From assembly GCF_000350105.1 (NCBI RefSeq), contig NZ_CAIY01000044.1, positions 1-64,000 on the forward strand: a stretch of DNA of 64,000 nt, in the 5' to 3' direction. The position numbers and the translations under genes were made by a program. Below, one piece after another: positions 42,042 to 52,225 of this stretch. This DNA comes from Richelia intracellularis HH01 (GTDB lineage Bacteria; Cyanobacteriota; Cyanobacteriia; Cyanobacteriales; Nostocaceae). The notes under the pieces are model-generated. The model did no database searches. It saw nothing but the letters and a program-made list of their open reading frames with translations, and was not told the origin of the DNA. Numbering within the stretch: the first letter of the stretch is position 1; each line of letters opens with the position of its first letter.

Positions 42042-42890
42042 CTAATGTATAGCATTTTTATGTTTCTTATCAGAATAATTATGCATTTCCCTTAAACTAC
42101 TCCAGCCAATAATTGTATAACCAACAGATAGTAGCAAACTATTCAAGCCAATGCTTATGAATGATTTCCAGGCTTCTTGCTTGGTGTTTTTTTCTAATCT
42201 TTTCCTCCTGACACGAATTTTAGTCAATTGTTCATTTGCGCTTTGCTGGGCTGCTGAAAGGGGATTGGTTTGTTGACTAACTAGTTTGTCTAATTCTTTA
42301 GGATTTACCTTGGCTTTTTTGAGCACATCTTTCACTAAATCTGGTATTTGATTATTTGCCAAGACCTGTTTATATTTGGTTTCATCCTCAATAATTTCGG
42401 TTAATTGAGTTTTTGTTCTATCTCTTAACTGTTTTAGCTGAGCTTTTCCTTGTTCGCTATTGAATTGGGCTTTAGTCTGAAACAAACTTGTTTCTAGTTG
42501 TTTTTCTGCCCTATCTGCCTCTTGGTTTATTTCCTTTAACTTCTGCTTGCTAAATTGGTTCATATTGTTGACGTGTAAGGGGAAAAATGCCAAAAACATC
42601 ATTCCTAAAATTACAGCAAAAATTGAGGCAGGTATTTTTAAATGGAGTGAAAATCTGTGACTTTCATTTTTATTATCAATCCAATATCCAATAAATAGCA
42701 TACCCAAGCCCACCATTGGTATAATTCCCCGGTCTACTAACGCAGTAACTAAACTAATTTGCCATTTGCTATCAGTGACTTGGAAAGGAAATATCAAAAC
42801 CAAAACATCTAGCAAGAAAGATAAAATAAGAATAACGGCAATAATTTTGAGTGTTCTAGAAGTAATTGCTGTTGATAAATTATTAATCAT
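42042..42890 (-). CDS. HpsJ-like membrane protein
   Basis: A 282-aa protein resembling HpsJ, a protein linked to hormogonium polysaccharide secretion in filamentous cyanobacteria. Hydrophobic segments lie at about 15-35, 50-70 and 85-105. A long Gln/Lys/Glu-rich coiled-coil region (about 110-240, with LKEINQEADRAEKQLETSLF) and one C-terminal membrane segment (SFISIGLNSLLLSVGYTIIGW) follow. Start ATG 42890. Its neighbour downstream is a gene-free region, and no other hps genes are in the window. The family name is from memory of the layout, so it is moderate. Confidence 0.7.
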   Translation of the reverse strand: MINNLSTAITSRTLKIIAVILILSFLLDVLVLIFPFQVTDSKWQISLVTALVDRGIIPMVGLGMLFIGYWIDNKNESHRFSLHLKIPASIFAVILGMMFLAFFPLHVNNMNQFSKQKLKEINQEADRAEKQLETSLFQTKAQFNSEQGKAQLKQLRDRTKTQLTEIIEDETKYKQVLANNQIPDLVKDVLKKAKVNPKELDKLVSQQTNPLSAAQQSANEQLTKIRVRRKRLEKNTKQEAWKSFISIGLNSLLLSVGYTIIGWSSLREMHNYSDKKHKNAIH

Positions 42891-42999
42891 AAGCTTTTGT
42901 TATTAAATAGTTTTTAAGGCTTTAATTATGTTGGTTACTTATATAAAGATAATTGGTCTCTATGTAATGATATGGTATGAATCTTAGACTGGAAATGCA

Positions 43000-43647
43000 C
43001 TAATGAGTATTCCATACTTTTGAGTAAGATTGCCAAACTAATAAGTCTTCTGGTCTATCAATATCTGTAAGAGTTTGTAACTGCATTTGAGATAGACCCA
43101 GTCTCTGGGCTGTACTTATAGTCTGTTGTAAAACTCTTGCTGTTCCCCAACTGATGTTGATAAATAATTCTGGTATATATCTTTTTAGACCAAGTAAGTA
43201 ATAGCCACCATCGACTGCAGGACCAATGATCAAATCGTAATTAACCAGTTGATCAAAAGCTTGGGTAAGAATATCAGCATTTAGCCCTGGGCAATCAATA
43301 CCGATTAGTAAAACTTGTTGGGCATTATTTTGAAAAGCATTGAAAAGTGAGCGCCCCATGTTATTTCCCAAATCTCCTTCTCCTTGAGATTCGTAAATTA
43401 ATTTGTCCCCTAACCAAGCTTTCATAAGCTCTAAGTTACCACCATTAAATCTAACTTCTATGGATGTATAACTAGTATTTACTAATTTTTTTGCCCAGGC
43501 AAGTGTATACTCGGTCATTTGGCGTTGTAAATCAGCTGCACCCTCTGGGCCCAAAGTATTTATAAGTCGGGTTTTGGTGTTTCCTGGTTCTGGATAACGA
43601 GTAAAAATGATTAAATGCCGTTGATTGATTTTTGGGTTATTAAGCAA
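43000..43647 (-). CDS. TIGR04282/DUF2064 glycosyltransferase-like protein
   Basis: A GT-A-fold protein of 215 aa from the family annotated as arsenosugar-biosynthesis glycosyltransferase (DUF2064). The N-terminus HLIIFTRYPEPGNTKTRLINTLG is the nucleotide-binding start; LIGIDCPGLNADIL supplies the acidic metal site; LIIGPAVDGGYYLLGLKRYIPELF is the family hallmark. The start appears to be TTG 43647 (MLNNPKINQRH), with no ATG nearby. The HpsJ-like gene follows 109 bp downstream on the same strand. The true substrate is not visible from sequence. Confidence 0.88.
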   Translation of the reverse strand: MLNNPKINQRHLIIFTRYPEPGNTKTRLINTLGPEGAADLQRQMTEYTLAWAKKLVNTSYTSIEVRFNGGNLELMKAWLGDKLIYESQGEGDLGNNMGRSLFNAFQNNAQQVLLIGIDCPGLNADILTQAFDQLVNYDLIIGPAVDGGYYLLGLKRYIPELFINISWGTARVLQQTISTAQRLGLSQMQLQTLTDIDRPEDLLVWQSYSKVWNTH

Positions 43648-44861
43648 ACGATTTTCCTAATAAAAGTACTTTTTAACTACTGAAAGGGAGTTAAGCAAAA
43701 CAATTCATAATAACAAATAAGCATGACTATATTATTTACTCTATTGCCTTTCTCATTCATCTCCATATAATCTCTATCAAACTCCACCCTTTATCAAACC
43801 AACACATATTTTTATTTAAAATAAAACTTGTTCTTATCACTTCTAATTTTCAATAATCCTTTAATATCATAAATACTTAAATCCTATAAGTAAATGTGCG
43901 AGATTTTATTTTTCTCAACTTCATTACTAGAGATTTTAATCTTTATCTTCTAAAACAATTTATATCACCTAGCATATTTGCATTTGAATTGAATACAAGG
44001 GTTCATGACCGCATTTTAGGGATTAATCGGGGATAAATGATACAGCAAGAACAAGTCTAGAAAATATTTGCAACATTGCCGGAGCCAAAAAATCATGCTA
44101 TACAACTCGCGATGTCGTTTCGCTTGCCAATATGCTAAGAAAGAACTCGTGCTTTTGGGAATAAATAACTAATATTCCTGTCTTAATCACCTCAATTAGA
44201 GTACACCAAACAACTGCAAACTCTAAATAAAACCCTATTTTTTTTGATCAATATAGCCTTTTCTTTATTGAGTTTTATGTACGAATTGTAAATTCAAACT
44301 GTGAAATTCCCTACTTTTCATATAAAAGGCAAAAGGTTTTACATCAGAGATAATGTGAAATTCTATATTTTGTTAAATAATATTACAACCGAAACTACTT
44401 AAACTCTTTGAAGAGTTTTGGAAATTTTTATAACCCCAAACATATTTGCCTCTTATAACTAAGAATTATGGTAGCTATTTTAAATCATAAACTATAATAA
44501 GCATCTTACATCCTTTGATATCTCGACCATTATTTTTGAATAAACACCTACATAGTTTTAATAAAATAACTATCCATCCGAAGTAGGTATTTTAATAATA
44601 TTCTGGCAATATTAAGTTTTGCTATCTTCTTCTATACTAAGATTTTTGCGGAATTTAATGAATAAAGTACTTATACAAAGGCTAACTGTATTTATTCTTC
44701 AAGGATAGAGGAATTAATTAACAATTATGAAGTTTGAGTCTTCAAATATTTCGGATAAATTCATGTTTGAATTTATTAAATAGTAATATAGGCACTAATA
44801 AATAGCGTATGATATCCAAGGTAAAATAAAGCCTTAAACTTTAATTATTGTTGAAAACTTT
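43648..44861. other. Spacer with a slightly GC-richer islet
   Basis: About 1.2 kb between divergent genes. Most is AT-rich and empty. At about 43980-44165 the composition rises and both strands carry frames open for 35-40 codons; it could be a gene relic, but I cannot name it. The lepB promoter should be at the right end. Confidence 0.45.
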
Positions 44862-45443
44862 ATGTCTTCCCAGGAAAACGATAAAAAACAAACCACTGAA
44901 ACTAATTTATCAGCCGGAGTCAGGAGTGGCTTACGAGAAAATTTTAGTTTAATTGTCATTGCTTTGCTTTTAGCCTTCCTGATCCGTACATTTGTTGCCG
45001 AACCTAGGTATATTCCATCGGATTCTATGGTTCCCACTCTACTCACAGGTGATCGTTTAGTAGTGGAGAAAGTGTCCTACTATTTTCATACCCCCAAATT
45101 TGGCGAAATCATTGTTTTCCAACCGCCAGAAGAGTTAAAAAATCGTGGCTATCAGAAGAATCAAGCTTTTATAAAACGAGTAATTGGTGAACCAGGGAAT
45201 GTTATAAGCATTAATGCTGGTCAAGTTTACTTGGATGACAAGTCTTTACAAGAAGACTACATTGCAGAACCTCCCAATCAACCCTTTCTACCAGTCAAAG
45301 TTCCCCCAGATAATTTGTTTGTCATGGGAGATAATCGCAATGATAGCAACGATTCCCGTTACTGGGGTTTTGTACCTCAAAAGAATGTTATTGGTCGAGC
45401 TATATTCCGTTTCTGGCCGCTTAGTAGAATTGGTTTTATTTAG
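44862..45443 (+). CDS. lepB: Signal peptidase I
   Basis: Membrane-anchored serine protease that removes signal peptides from exported proteins. One N-terminal membrane segment (about 29-45, SLIVIALLLAFLIRTFV) is followed by the catalytic Ser55 in IPSDSMVPTLLTGDRLVVEK and the catalytic Lys105 in FIKRVIGEPG. Box E is GDNRNDSNDSRYWG, and the C-terminus is VIGRAIFRFWPLSRIG. Length (193 aa) and all boxes are normal. ATG start 44862. It converges with the helix-hairpin-helix gene at 45492. Confidence 0.95.
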   Translation: MSSQENDKKQTTETNLSAGVRSGLRENFSLIVIALLLAFLIRTFVAEPRYIPSDSMVPTLLTGDRLVVEKVSYYFHTPKFGEIIVFQPPEELKNRGYQKNQAFIKRVIGEPGNVISINAGQVYLDDKSLQEDYIAEPPNQPFLPVKVPPDNLFVMGDNRNDSNDSRYWGFVPQKNVIGRAIFRFWPLSRIGFI

Positions 45444-45491
45444 ATCTGGAGAAGGCTATTATAGGTTTCTTTTTTTGTAATTGATCTATGT

Positions 45492-46034
45492 TTAAAAACG
45501 TAGATGATACATTAACTTTGCTATTACATCACTAGATAAGTTTAACCTTTGTTGAAAATCCGCCAAGTTTTGGTATAAGCCATTCGTAAATCTGTTGTCA
45601 ATTAAAGCTTGTGCCAATTCAAAATTAATATAAGGAACCTGGAGTAAACTTTCTAACGTTGCAGTATTAGGGTCTACCACATAAACTAAACCTTCTGTAT
45701 CTTCATCTTCGTAATAACTAAAATTGAGAATTACCTCTAAATATTTGAGTCTATGAACTGATATACTTAAGGCGGCAGCCATATCCTCGATACAATAAAA
45801 TCTTACTCCTACACGAGAAAGTTCTACTAAATTTCTTGCTTGATGGATCGATAAACCCGGCAAGCGTAGCCAATCATCTACAGCAGCTCGATTGACATCA
45901 ATCCGTACACCCAAATGTGCTGCCATCAGAATCTCCTCCTCAGATTGCAGGCGATAGTAAGGATCGGAGCTCAATTTGTGACGTAGTCTTTTAAGTCTTG
46001 GATTAATGCCAAATGATAGCCAGTTTTGATTCAT
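45492..46034 (-). CDS. ComEA-like helix-hairpin-helix protein
   Basis: A 180-aa protein with two helix-hairpin-helix units: IDVNRAAVDDWLRLPGLSIHQARNLVEL (about 48-75) and VDPNTATLESLLQVPYINFELAQALIDNR (about 117-145), each with the spacing seen in ComEA and other DNA-binding helical hairpins. I see no signal peptide, so it is not a typical periplasmic ComEA. I take ATG 46034 (MNQNWLSFGINPRLKRL) as the start; a longer frame to 46109 would overlap the upstream TM2 gene by 47 bp. It is the second gene of a probable two-gene operon. Function unknown. Confidence 0.72.
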   Translation of the reverse strand: MNQNWLSFGINPRLKRLRHKLSSDPYYRLQSEEEILMAAHLGVRIDVNRAAVDDWLRLPGLSIHQARNLVELSRVGVRFYCIEDMAAALSISVHRLKYLEVILNFSYYEDEDTEGLVYVVDPNTATLESLLQVPYINFELAQALIDNRFTNGLYQNLADFQQRLNLSSDVIAKLMYHLRF

Positions 46035-46062
46035 ACAATGCCAATCTAAATAAATATGCAAA

Positions 46063-46437
46063 TCACGAAATTTGTTCGAGAATATAGCGACGCTTTTGTT
46101 CGAACTCATACTCAGAAATTAAACCTTCCTGACGCAAAGTATCCAACTCTCTTAGAGCCTCAGCTAATTGAGCCATTGTATTTTCACTTTTTATTCCATT
46201 TGTAACTAGTGATTTGCCTCCATTAAAATTATTATTAAAACTATCTTCATCTTGGGTAAGATACCACACACCTTCAATAGCACTTGCAACCCTTGGAATT
46301 GGTGTCCAAGAAAGTATTACATACAATAATCCCCACAATGGTTGACCTAGATAAAATTTATGTAGTCCAGAAACTGTTAATATACTAGCAAATGCCAAAA
46401 TGGCAGCTACACTGCGGCTTTTATACTTGATTGACAT
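46063..46437 (-). CDS. TM2-domain membrane protein with a SHOCT-like tail
   Basis: Small membrane protein (124 aa from ATG 46437, MSIKYKSRSVAAILAF). The TM2 domain has two hydrophobic segments joined by the conserved GLHKFYLGQPLWGLLYVI; the second half holds WTPIPRVASAIEGVWYL. The C-terminus LAEALRELDTLRQEGLISEYEFEQKRRYIL is a short SHOCT-type helical motif, often found on such proteins. An upstream in-frame start at 46467 adds ten residues that look unrelated. Function unknown. The ComEA-like gene follows with 28 bp between my chosen ends. Confidence 0.8.
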   Translation of the reverse strand: MSIKYKSRSVAAILAFASILTVSGLHKFYLGQPLWGLLYVILSWTPIPRVASAIEGVWYLTQDEDSFNNNFNGGKSLVTNGIKSENTMAQLAEALRELDTLRQEGLISEYEFEQKRRYILEQIS

Positions 46438-47397
46438 AATGGAATATACCCCCGTAACTATAGTCAAATAACAATGCCAACAAAATAATTACAAAAATCA
46501 AGTATTATTACCTTCTTCAATTCTTCTTTCAGATAAAAGCCTGGTTATTAATTACTACATAATCTTACTGATGATATATTGGAAAACTACAAAAATAAAT
46601 GATTTAAGTTCAATAAGGGGTTATAATTACCAATCTTATTGGCAATTATAACCCAAGTACAAATATTCATAAGCAACCCACCCCAGTGTTAACCATCGTT
46701 GCTTACAGTGATAATAAGCCGAATATTAAGGTATATAAGACAGGTAGAGGTGTTGGTCCCAACATAGGTTCTTTCCGACCACACTGTTATAGCCTTCTCC
46801 ATATACTTCTTCCATTACTCGACTTACACTCAACTTAACATAAGTAAGAAAAACAGTTTATCTACTAATAAATCTAACGAACTCAGTTACCATTGTTCAA
46901 GTTTTCGAGCATTTATAGTGATTAACAATTCTGAATATTTAGCCTGAGAAATTGTTTACTTGGTTTTATAGGATAAATATACTGCTGCAATTCTTGTATT
47001 CACTATGCTTCGGTATACATGTTCTTTTAATCTTTTTACCCATTCTAGACAGTTATAACAACTCATATAAATTTTGCAAGATAGTTGCTTAAAGGCTGCT
47101 TATTATATATTTGATTACATATGCTCAGTGAATTACTAGGTCAATTTCCTTTTTTCAAACTAGTAATTGTAGAGATACTAAGTGATAAATCATTAATTAT
47201 GAAAACATAAAACAAGAATTGAGGAGTGCTGCAACTGGTATTTAATAGAAAGCATTATAGAATAGACTCAAAATATTTCATTATAATTTTATGTTTTCCC
47301 TTCTCCTATACACTCTGGTAATTACCAATATTGAGGAGGAGAAAGCGAAAATATCAATACATTACAACAACTTAATAGTGTTTTAATCATGTCCTGG
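46438..47397. other. Gene-free spacer with an inverted repeat
   Basis: About 960 bp without a recognisable gene; the inverted repeat at 46618-46654 is the only structure. Confidence 0.5.
46618..46654. repeat. Inverted repeat, 16-bp arms with one mismatch
   Basis: gggttataattaccaa (46618-46633) and ttggcaattataaccc (46639-46654) pair with a single mismatch around a 5-nt loop. No T-run. It lies upstream of the minus-strand TM2 gene. Confidence 0.8.
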
Positions 47398-48564
47398 CTA
47401 GTTACCATTACTACCTAGTAACTCTGTAATTGCCTGACGTTCTATAGGAGTTTGAACCGGTGGAGTCTGTCGGGCATCAGTGATAAGCCAATCCAAAGCA
47501 GCAGCTTGAACGTCAATAGCAGCTCCAGTCTTATCTACACAATACCTACCAAACACCAATTTATCAACCAAACGAACCCCTAGACCTAAACGAGACCATT
47601 CAAAAATAACACTATTTTCAACAGTGGTATCACTGCATATCCAACAGTTAGGACCAATCATTGCTGGACCAATAATTTTTGCTCCATCTTCAATCCTAGT
47701 CATTCCCCCGATATATACTGGCCCTATAATATCAACCCTATCCCAGTTAATATCTACATTCAACCCAGTATATATCCCTGGGAGCACCTCCTGGCCAGGA
47801 ATTTGCACATTTTTGATGCTCCCAGATAAAACACCACGAATAGCCCGCCAATAATCTGGTACCTTACCAATGTCTACCCACTCAAATTCCATTGGCAAAG
47901 CATAGAAAGATGCCCCTATTTTCACCAATTTTGGAAATAAATCCCTGCCAATATCGTACTCAACACCTGAAGGTATGTAATTTAATACCTCTGGTTCGAA
48001 AATATAAATACCAGTGTTAATATTAGTACTTAAAGCTTCTTCTACTTTTGGCTTTTCCTGGAAAGCTTTTACACGGCCATCATCATCTGTTACAACGACA
48101 CCATAGCTAGAAACCTTTTCTTTGGGAACGGGCTTGGTAATAATAGTGGCAATAGAATCTTTTGCCCGGTGCCACTTAACTGCTGTGGTTAAATCTAAAT
48201 CGATTAAAGCGTCCCCACATATTACCACAAAAGTATCATCAAAAAACGGTGAAAAGTCCTGGATTTTACGCATACCACCAGCAGAACCGATAGCTTCTCC
48301 CACCAAATTACCATCGACTATTCGCCCTTCAAAAGAATAGGCAATCTGTACTCCAAACCTTTGCCCATCACGGAAATAACTTTCTATTTCTTCCGCCAGG
48401 TGGCTTACATTAACCATAATTTGGTCAAACCCATGTTGACGGAGTACTTCTAATAAAAACTCCATCACTGGCTTTTGTAAAATGGGAATCATTGGTTTAG
48501 GAATTGTATAGGTAATTGGGCGAACGCGAGTACCTTTACCAGCAGCGAGAATCATCGCTTTCAT
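47398..48564 (-). CDS. NDP-sugar pyrophosphorylase (mannose-1-phosphate guanylyltransferase-like)
   Basis: Nucleotidyltransferase of 388 aa that makes an NDP-sugar for polysaccharide or glycan synthesis. MILAAGKGTRVRPITYTIPKPMIPI is the nucleotide-binding motif, FVVICGDALIDLDL the metal site, VKAFQEKP the sugar-phosphate site, and INTGIYIFEPEVL and EFEWVDIGKVPDYWRA the remaining family blocks. The C-terminal part is a left-handed beta-helix (VYIGGMTRIEDGAKIIGPAMIG). The single-domain form has no attached phosphomannomutase. Nucleotide and sugar (GDP-mannose or dTDP-glucose) cannot be decided. ATG 48564. Confidence 0.9.
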   Translation of the reverse strand: MKAMILAAGKGTRVRPITYTIPKPMIPILQKPVMEFLLEVLRQHGFDQIMVNVSHLAEEIESYFRDGQRFGVQIAYSFEGRIVDGNLVGEAIGSAGGMRKIQDFSPFFDDTFVVICGDALIDLDLTTAVKWHRAKDSIATIITKPVPKEKVSSYGVVVTDDDGRVKAFQEKPKVEEALSTNINTGIYIFEPEVLNYIPSGVEYDIGRDLFPKLVKIGASFYALPMEFEWVDIGKVPDYWRAIRGVLSGSIKNVQIPGQEVLPGIYTGLNVDINWDRVDIIGPVYIGGMTRIEDGAKIIGPAMIGPNCWICSDTTVENSVIFEWSRLGLGVRLVDKLVFGRYCVDKTGAAIDVQAAALDWLITDARQTPPVQTPIERQAITELLGSNGN

Positions 48565-48772
48565 ATAATGTACTCCTCAGCCACAAGCCAGTTTACTATC
48601 ATTAAATAATACCCAGTTATTTATTGATTGACGATCAAATGCCATGATCCTATTTGGAAAGCAGCAACTTCTGTCACTTTCTGCAACCATCAGTATAACT
48701 AGAGATAAACAATCGAGGAATATAAACCAATAAATTATCGAAAGCCATACAGAAAAGTAAGAGTAAAAAAGA

Positions 48773-49663
48773 CTATACTGCTTTGCTTACAGTATCTAAG
48801 CTTGCCATAGGTAATTCCGCTGGCAATTTACTTCTATTTTCTTGAGGATGGATAATTAGACGAATCTTAACATCTTGGTAGAATTCCTCTTGAACTAACT
48901 CAACCTTCGATTGAGCTGAAAGTAATAATAATGCCCAAAAAACTCCAACAGTATTACTTTGGGACAAATTATGGGTTGAAGCATTACATGTTACCCCAAA
49001 AACATTTGAAGGAGTAATAGATTGATTCTCAGCCCAAAGCTCAACTAATTGTTCCAAATCCAACCAATTTTCTTCCAAACACAATTCATCTGCCTTCAAT
49101 CTTAGTAACTGTTCTAATTGACTAGCAACTTCTGTCAAATTTTCTCGGTGTGCCAGTTCCAAAGCTGCTCTCATGCTTTTGACAGTAGCTTTTTGTCTAG
49201 TACAAATTGTCCCATTTGATTTTTCCAGACTTTTCAGTCTTTCTGCCATGATATGTAATTGTCCAATGAGTTCTTGCAGTGATACTCGGCGTTTTGGAGG
49301 TGGCATCGCCGCAGTACGACGACGTAGTTGTTTTTCCAGTGGTAGTCTTTGTCTATGGTGTTGTAGAATTTCATCTGTGCTTTCCAATAGCTCATCTTCT
49401 GCTAATACTTCTATTTCTTCAGCTGCAGATTGCAATTCCACCAATGAGTTAGCCTTAAATAGTACTAACATTGATGCTGATAGGAAAGCCTGTCCTGATT
49501 GGGATAAATCAGATTCATAACCTCTTGGGCTAGATTCCCCACCCATAAGTTCTAAGTAACGGTCAATCACCTCAATAACCTTCACATCCCAAGGGTCAAT
49601 TTCACCTTGTTCTGCTTGTTGAATTAAGTTGGTAATTGTTTCCAGCAATTCGGAAGCATCCAT
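48773..49663 (-). CDS. scpA: Segregation and condensation protein A
   Basis: Kleisin subunit of the SMC-ScpAB condensin complex, which compacts and separates replicated chromosomes. The 296-aa protein has the N-terminal helical domain binding SMC (LLETITNLIQQAEQGEIDPWDVKVIEVIDRYLELM, FLSASMLVLFKANSLVEL), an acidic middle with Glu-rich helix, and a C-terminal winged-helix-like region (VFWALLLLSAQSKVELVQEEFYQDVKI). The PPPKRRVSLQELIGQL linker is typical of cyanobacterial ScpA. Start ATG 49663. The downstream NDP-sugar gene is on the same strand, 208 bp away; no scpB or smc is in the window. Confidence 0.88.
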   Translation of the reverse strand: MDASELLETITNLIQQAEQGEIDPWDVKVIEVIDRYLELMGGESSPRGYESDLSQSGQAFLSASMLVLFKANSLVELQSAAEEIEVLAEDELLESTDEILQHHRQRLPLEKQLRRRTAAMPPPKRRVSLQELIGQLHIMAERLKSLEKSNGTICTRQKATVKSMRAALELAHRENLTEVASQLEQLLRLKADELCLEENWLDLEQLVELWAENQSITPSNVFGVTCNASTHNLSQSNTVGVFWALLLLSAQSKVELVQEEFYQDVKIRLIIHPQENRSKLPAELPMASLDTVSKAV

Positions 49664-50254
49664 TAATAGTTTCCAATGAAAATAGAAGTTAGTAGTCAGA
49701 AATTTTAGAGGTAAACAGATATTATTTTCATTTTTTATTTGGTGGATGTATTATTTATTGTTAGTTTTGACTTGTTTAAGAACTAGATAGAGAAAACAGA
49801 ATAAGGCTGAAGAATAATAGCTAGCACCGTTATTTAATTTCCGTCTTGCCATTTAGCCTTGAGATATTAAAAGTCAAAGACTTACTTCCATTAATGCTTT
49901 AACTATAGACTTAGCCTTTATTCATGTTTACAGCAAACATAATCACCAGATAAACTTATCACAACATTTAATGATTGCAATAGTCATACCTATGAATTTC
50001 CAGTGATTCTGAAATGATATGATGTCAAATGGAAACCCAGCCATAAATATCTTTATTTTTTACTCCACTATTCTCTAGTACAACACAGAGAAAAAATAAA
50101 CAATTAGTGAGAAAAATAAGGTTTATATAAAAAGTGCCAGTCTAGCACGATTATCAAAAATCTGGTGGAATGTCACACCAGATAACATCATGAACAAAAA
50201 TTCTTAAAATTAAATAAAAGCACACAAGATATCTTCCGTATTGACTTTTATATA
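49664..50254. other. Gene-free spacer
   Basis: About 590 bp between two minus-strand genes. Nothing recognised. Confidence 0.5.
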
Positions 50255-51343
50255 CTAGTTAGATAAAAAGTCATTATCCACAATAATTGTTTGAGATATA
50301 TCCATACCTCTCTTTTGTTTTTTAACAGCCTCTACAGTTTCCTTGATAGTCCCAGCAATTGGTACTGCTACTAATGCTCCCAAAAAACCACCAATTTCAA
50401 AACCCGTTAATATAGCTACAAAAATCCATATGGGATTCAGTCCAGTAATATTACTCAGTAACCTTGGTGCCAGGATATTATCTTTAATTTGCTGCAATAG
50501 TATGGATACTGAAGCAAGTTGTACTGCTAACCACCAACCTTGTAATAAAACTAACAGGGTAGCAATACCAATGCCAAGGGTAGCCCCGAAAAAGGGTATT
50601 AATTGGGATATACCAATTAGTATTGCTAGTACTAATCCAAAAGGGACTTGGAGAATTATAAATATGGGAGTTAAAGTTACTACCATAAATAATCCTAGTA
50701 ATAGTTGACTAAGAAAGAAATTGTGAAAGTTTAACTTGAATGATTTGTTAATAGGCTCTCTCACGCCTACTGGCAAAAGATTAATTAACTCATACCAAAC
50801 ACGTTCACCATAAGACAACATATAAAACGCTAATACTGTTACCAAAACAAGGTTAATAAATGTAGATACAACAGTACCAGCTATACCAACTGCCCCAGAA
50901 GCTAAAGTTTGTACTAGGCGTTCGATATTAGCGTTAATTTGATTGCTAACTAGGTTTAAATCGATGGGTAATCTTCGTCTTCTAACTATAGCTTGAAGGT
51001 ACTCCAAATTGTTCTGAGAACTGCTTAACCAATCGGGGATTTGATTTAACAATTGAATTGTCTGTTCTATGACTATGGGTACTAGAGTAATACCCACAAT
51101 AATTATGATAGCTAAACTTAGCAATAAAACAATAATAATGGCTTGTGTGCGAGAAAAGCGAACTTTTCGTAAAAATTTGACTGGATAATTCAGCAAAAAA
51201 GCTAAAATTGCAGCAATACTAAGAATAGTAATTGAATGATGGAAATATCGAAATAATTCAGATAGTAGCCATATATTCAGGGCAATAATTGGACCACTAA
51301 GACCATATACCAATAAATTTTGTAAAGAATTCCACCGCTGCAT
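50255..51343 (-). CDS. AI-2E family transporter (PerM/YdiK-type permease)
   Basis: Polytopic membrane protein of 362 aa. Hydrophobic segments occur in the usual pattern: two or three at the N-terminus, a soluble stretch (LLNQIPDWLSSSQNNLEYLQAIVRRR), then five more. The family signature is visible in LVLAILIGISQLIPFFGATLGIGIA and in NITGLNPIWIFVAILTGFEIGGFLGALVAVPIAGTIKE. Members export autoinducer-2, ions or unknown small molecules; the substrate here cannot be told. Start ATG 51343. Divergent from pdxH. Confidence 0.9.
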   Translation of the reverse strand: MQRWNSLQNLLVYGLSGPIIALNIWLLSELFRYFHHSITILSIAAILAFLLNYPVKFLRKVRFSRTQAIIIVLLLSLAIIIIVGITLVPIVIEQTIQLLNQIPDWLSSSQNNLEYLQAIVRRRRLPIDLNLVSNQINANIERLVQTLASGAVGIAGTVVSTFINLVLVTVLAFYMLSYGERVWYELINLLPVGVREPINKSFKLNFHNFFLSQLLLGLFMVVTLTPIFIILQVPFGLVLAILIGISQLIPFFGATLGIGIATLLVLLQGWWLAVQLASVSILLQQIKDNILAPRLLSNITGLNPIWIFVAILTGFEIGGFLGALVAVPIAGTIKETVEAVKKQKRGMDISQTIIVDNDFLSN

Positions 51344-51580
51344 TTGATAATATCTATATGAGAATTTTTAGACAAAGTATTGTAGTCAAACAGTTTGAAA
51401 TTGTAGATTTCCCTGGAAGTATTACCATCAGTATTTGTATTTTTGCTTCCATAGATATACTCATAAATATAAGTTATTAAATCAATAATAGCGATTATGC
51501 TGATATCAGATTTGCATCATATGTATTTTCATTGGATGTAAGAGATAAATACTTAACTATTTTTTAAAAATTAGGTGGTC

Positions 51581-52225
51581 ATGGAAAAAATTACAGATGG
51601 AATCCGCAAAGACTACAATTTAGAAAGATTGTATGAACATGATATTAATCCTAATCCCTTTCAACAATTTAGTACCTGGTTTAAAGAAGCACTCAGTTCA
51701 AAATTGCCAGAGCCCAATGCTATGACTGTAGCAACTTCTACTTCTGATGGTAAACCTTCAGCCAGAATAGTACTACTGAAGAATTTTGATGAAAGAGGTT
51801 TTGTTTTTTATACCAATTATCTTAGTCGTAAGAGTTTAGAGTTAACCAACAACCCCCAGACAGAATTGGTATTTTGGTGGGCAGGTTTAGAGCGTCAAGT
51901 ACGTATTTATGGCAGAGTTAAGCAAGTCTCTGATGAAGAATCCGATGAATATTTCTACAGCCGTCCTCTAAATAGTCGTTTGGGAGCTTGGGCTTCCGAA
52001 CAAAGTCAAGTGATTGCAAGCCGTAAAATACTAGAACAGAGGTTTCAAGAGTTACAAATAAAATATACAAATCAAAATATTCCACGTCCTACTCATTGGG
52101 GTGGCTTCCTAGTAGTTCCTCAACAGTTTGAATTTTGGCAAGGTCGTGCTAGTCGTCTACATGATCGCTTGCGTTATAATCTTTTAAAGAATAAAACCTG
52201 GCAAATTGAACGTTTATCCCCTTAA
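51581..52225 (+). CDS. pdxH: Pyridoxamine 5'-phosphate oxidase
   Basis: FMN enzyme that oxidises pyridoxamine or pyridoxine 5'-phosphate to pyridoxal 5'-phosphate. The N-terminal IRKDYNLERLYEHDINPNPFQQF, the FMN-binding ARIVLLKNFDERGFVFYTNYLSRKS, VRIYGRVKQVSDEESDEYFYSRP, ASEQSQVI and the C-terminal WGGFLVVPQQFEFWQGRASRLHDRL are all present. I choose ATG 51581 (214 aa); it is preceded by an AGGTGG-like ribosome site, and the in-frame GTG two codons upstream falls within that site. Converges on htpG. Confidence 0.95.
   Translation: MEKITDGIRKDYNLERLYEHDINPNPFQQFSTWFKEALSSKLPEPNAMTVATSTSDGKPSARIVLLKNFDERGFVFYTNYLSRKSLELTNNPQTELVFWWAGLERQVRIYGRVKQVSDEESDEYFYSRPLNSRLGAWASEQSQVIASRKILEQRFQELQIKYTNQNIPRPTHWGGFLVVPQQFEFWQGRASRLHDRLRYNLLKNKTWQIERLSP

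Noticed and set aside
46035-46109. Longer start of the ComEA-like gene
   Set aside because: It overlaps the end of the TM2 gene by 47 bp and adds no recognisable domain.
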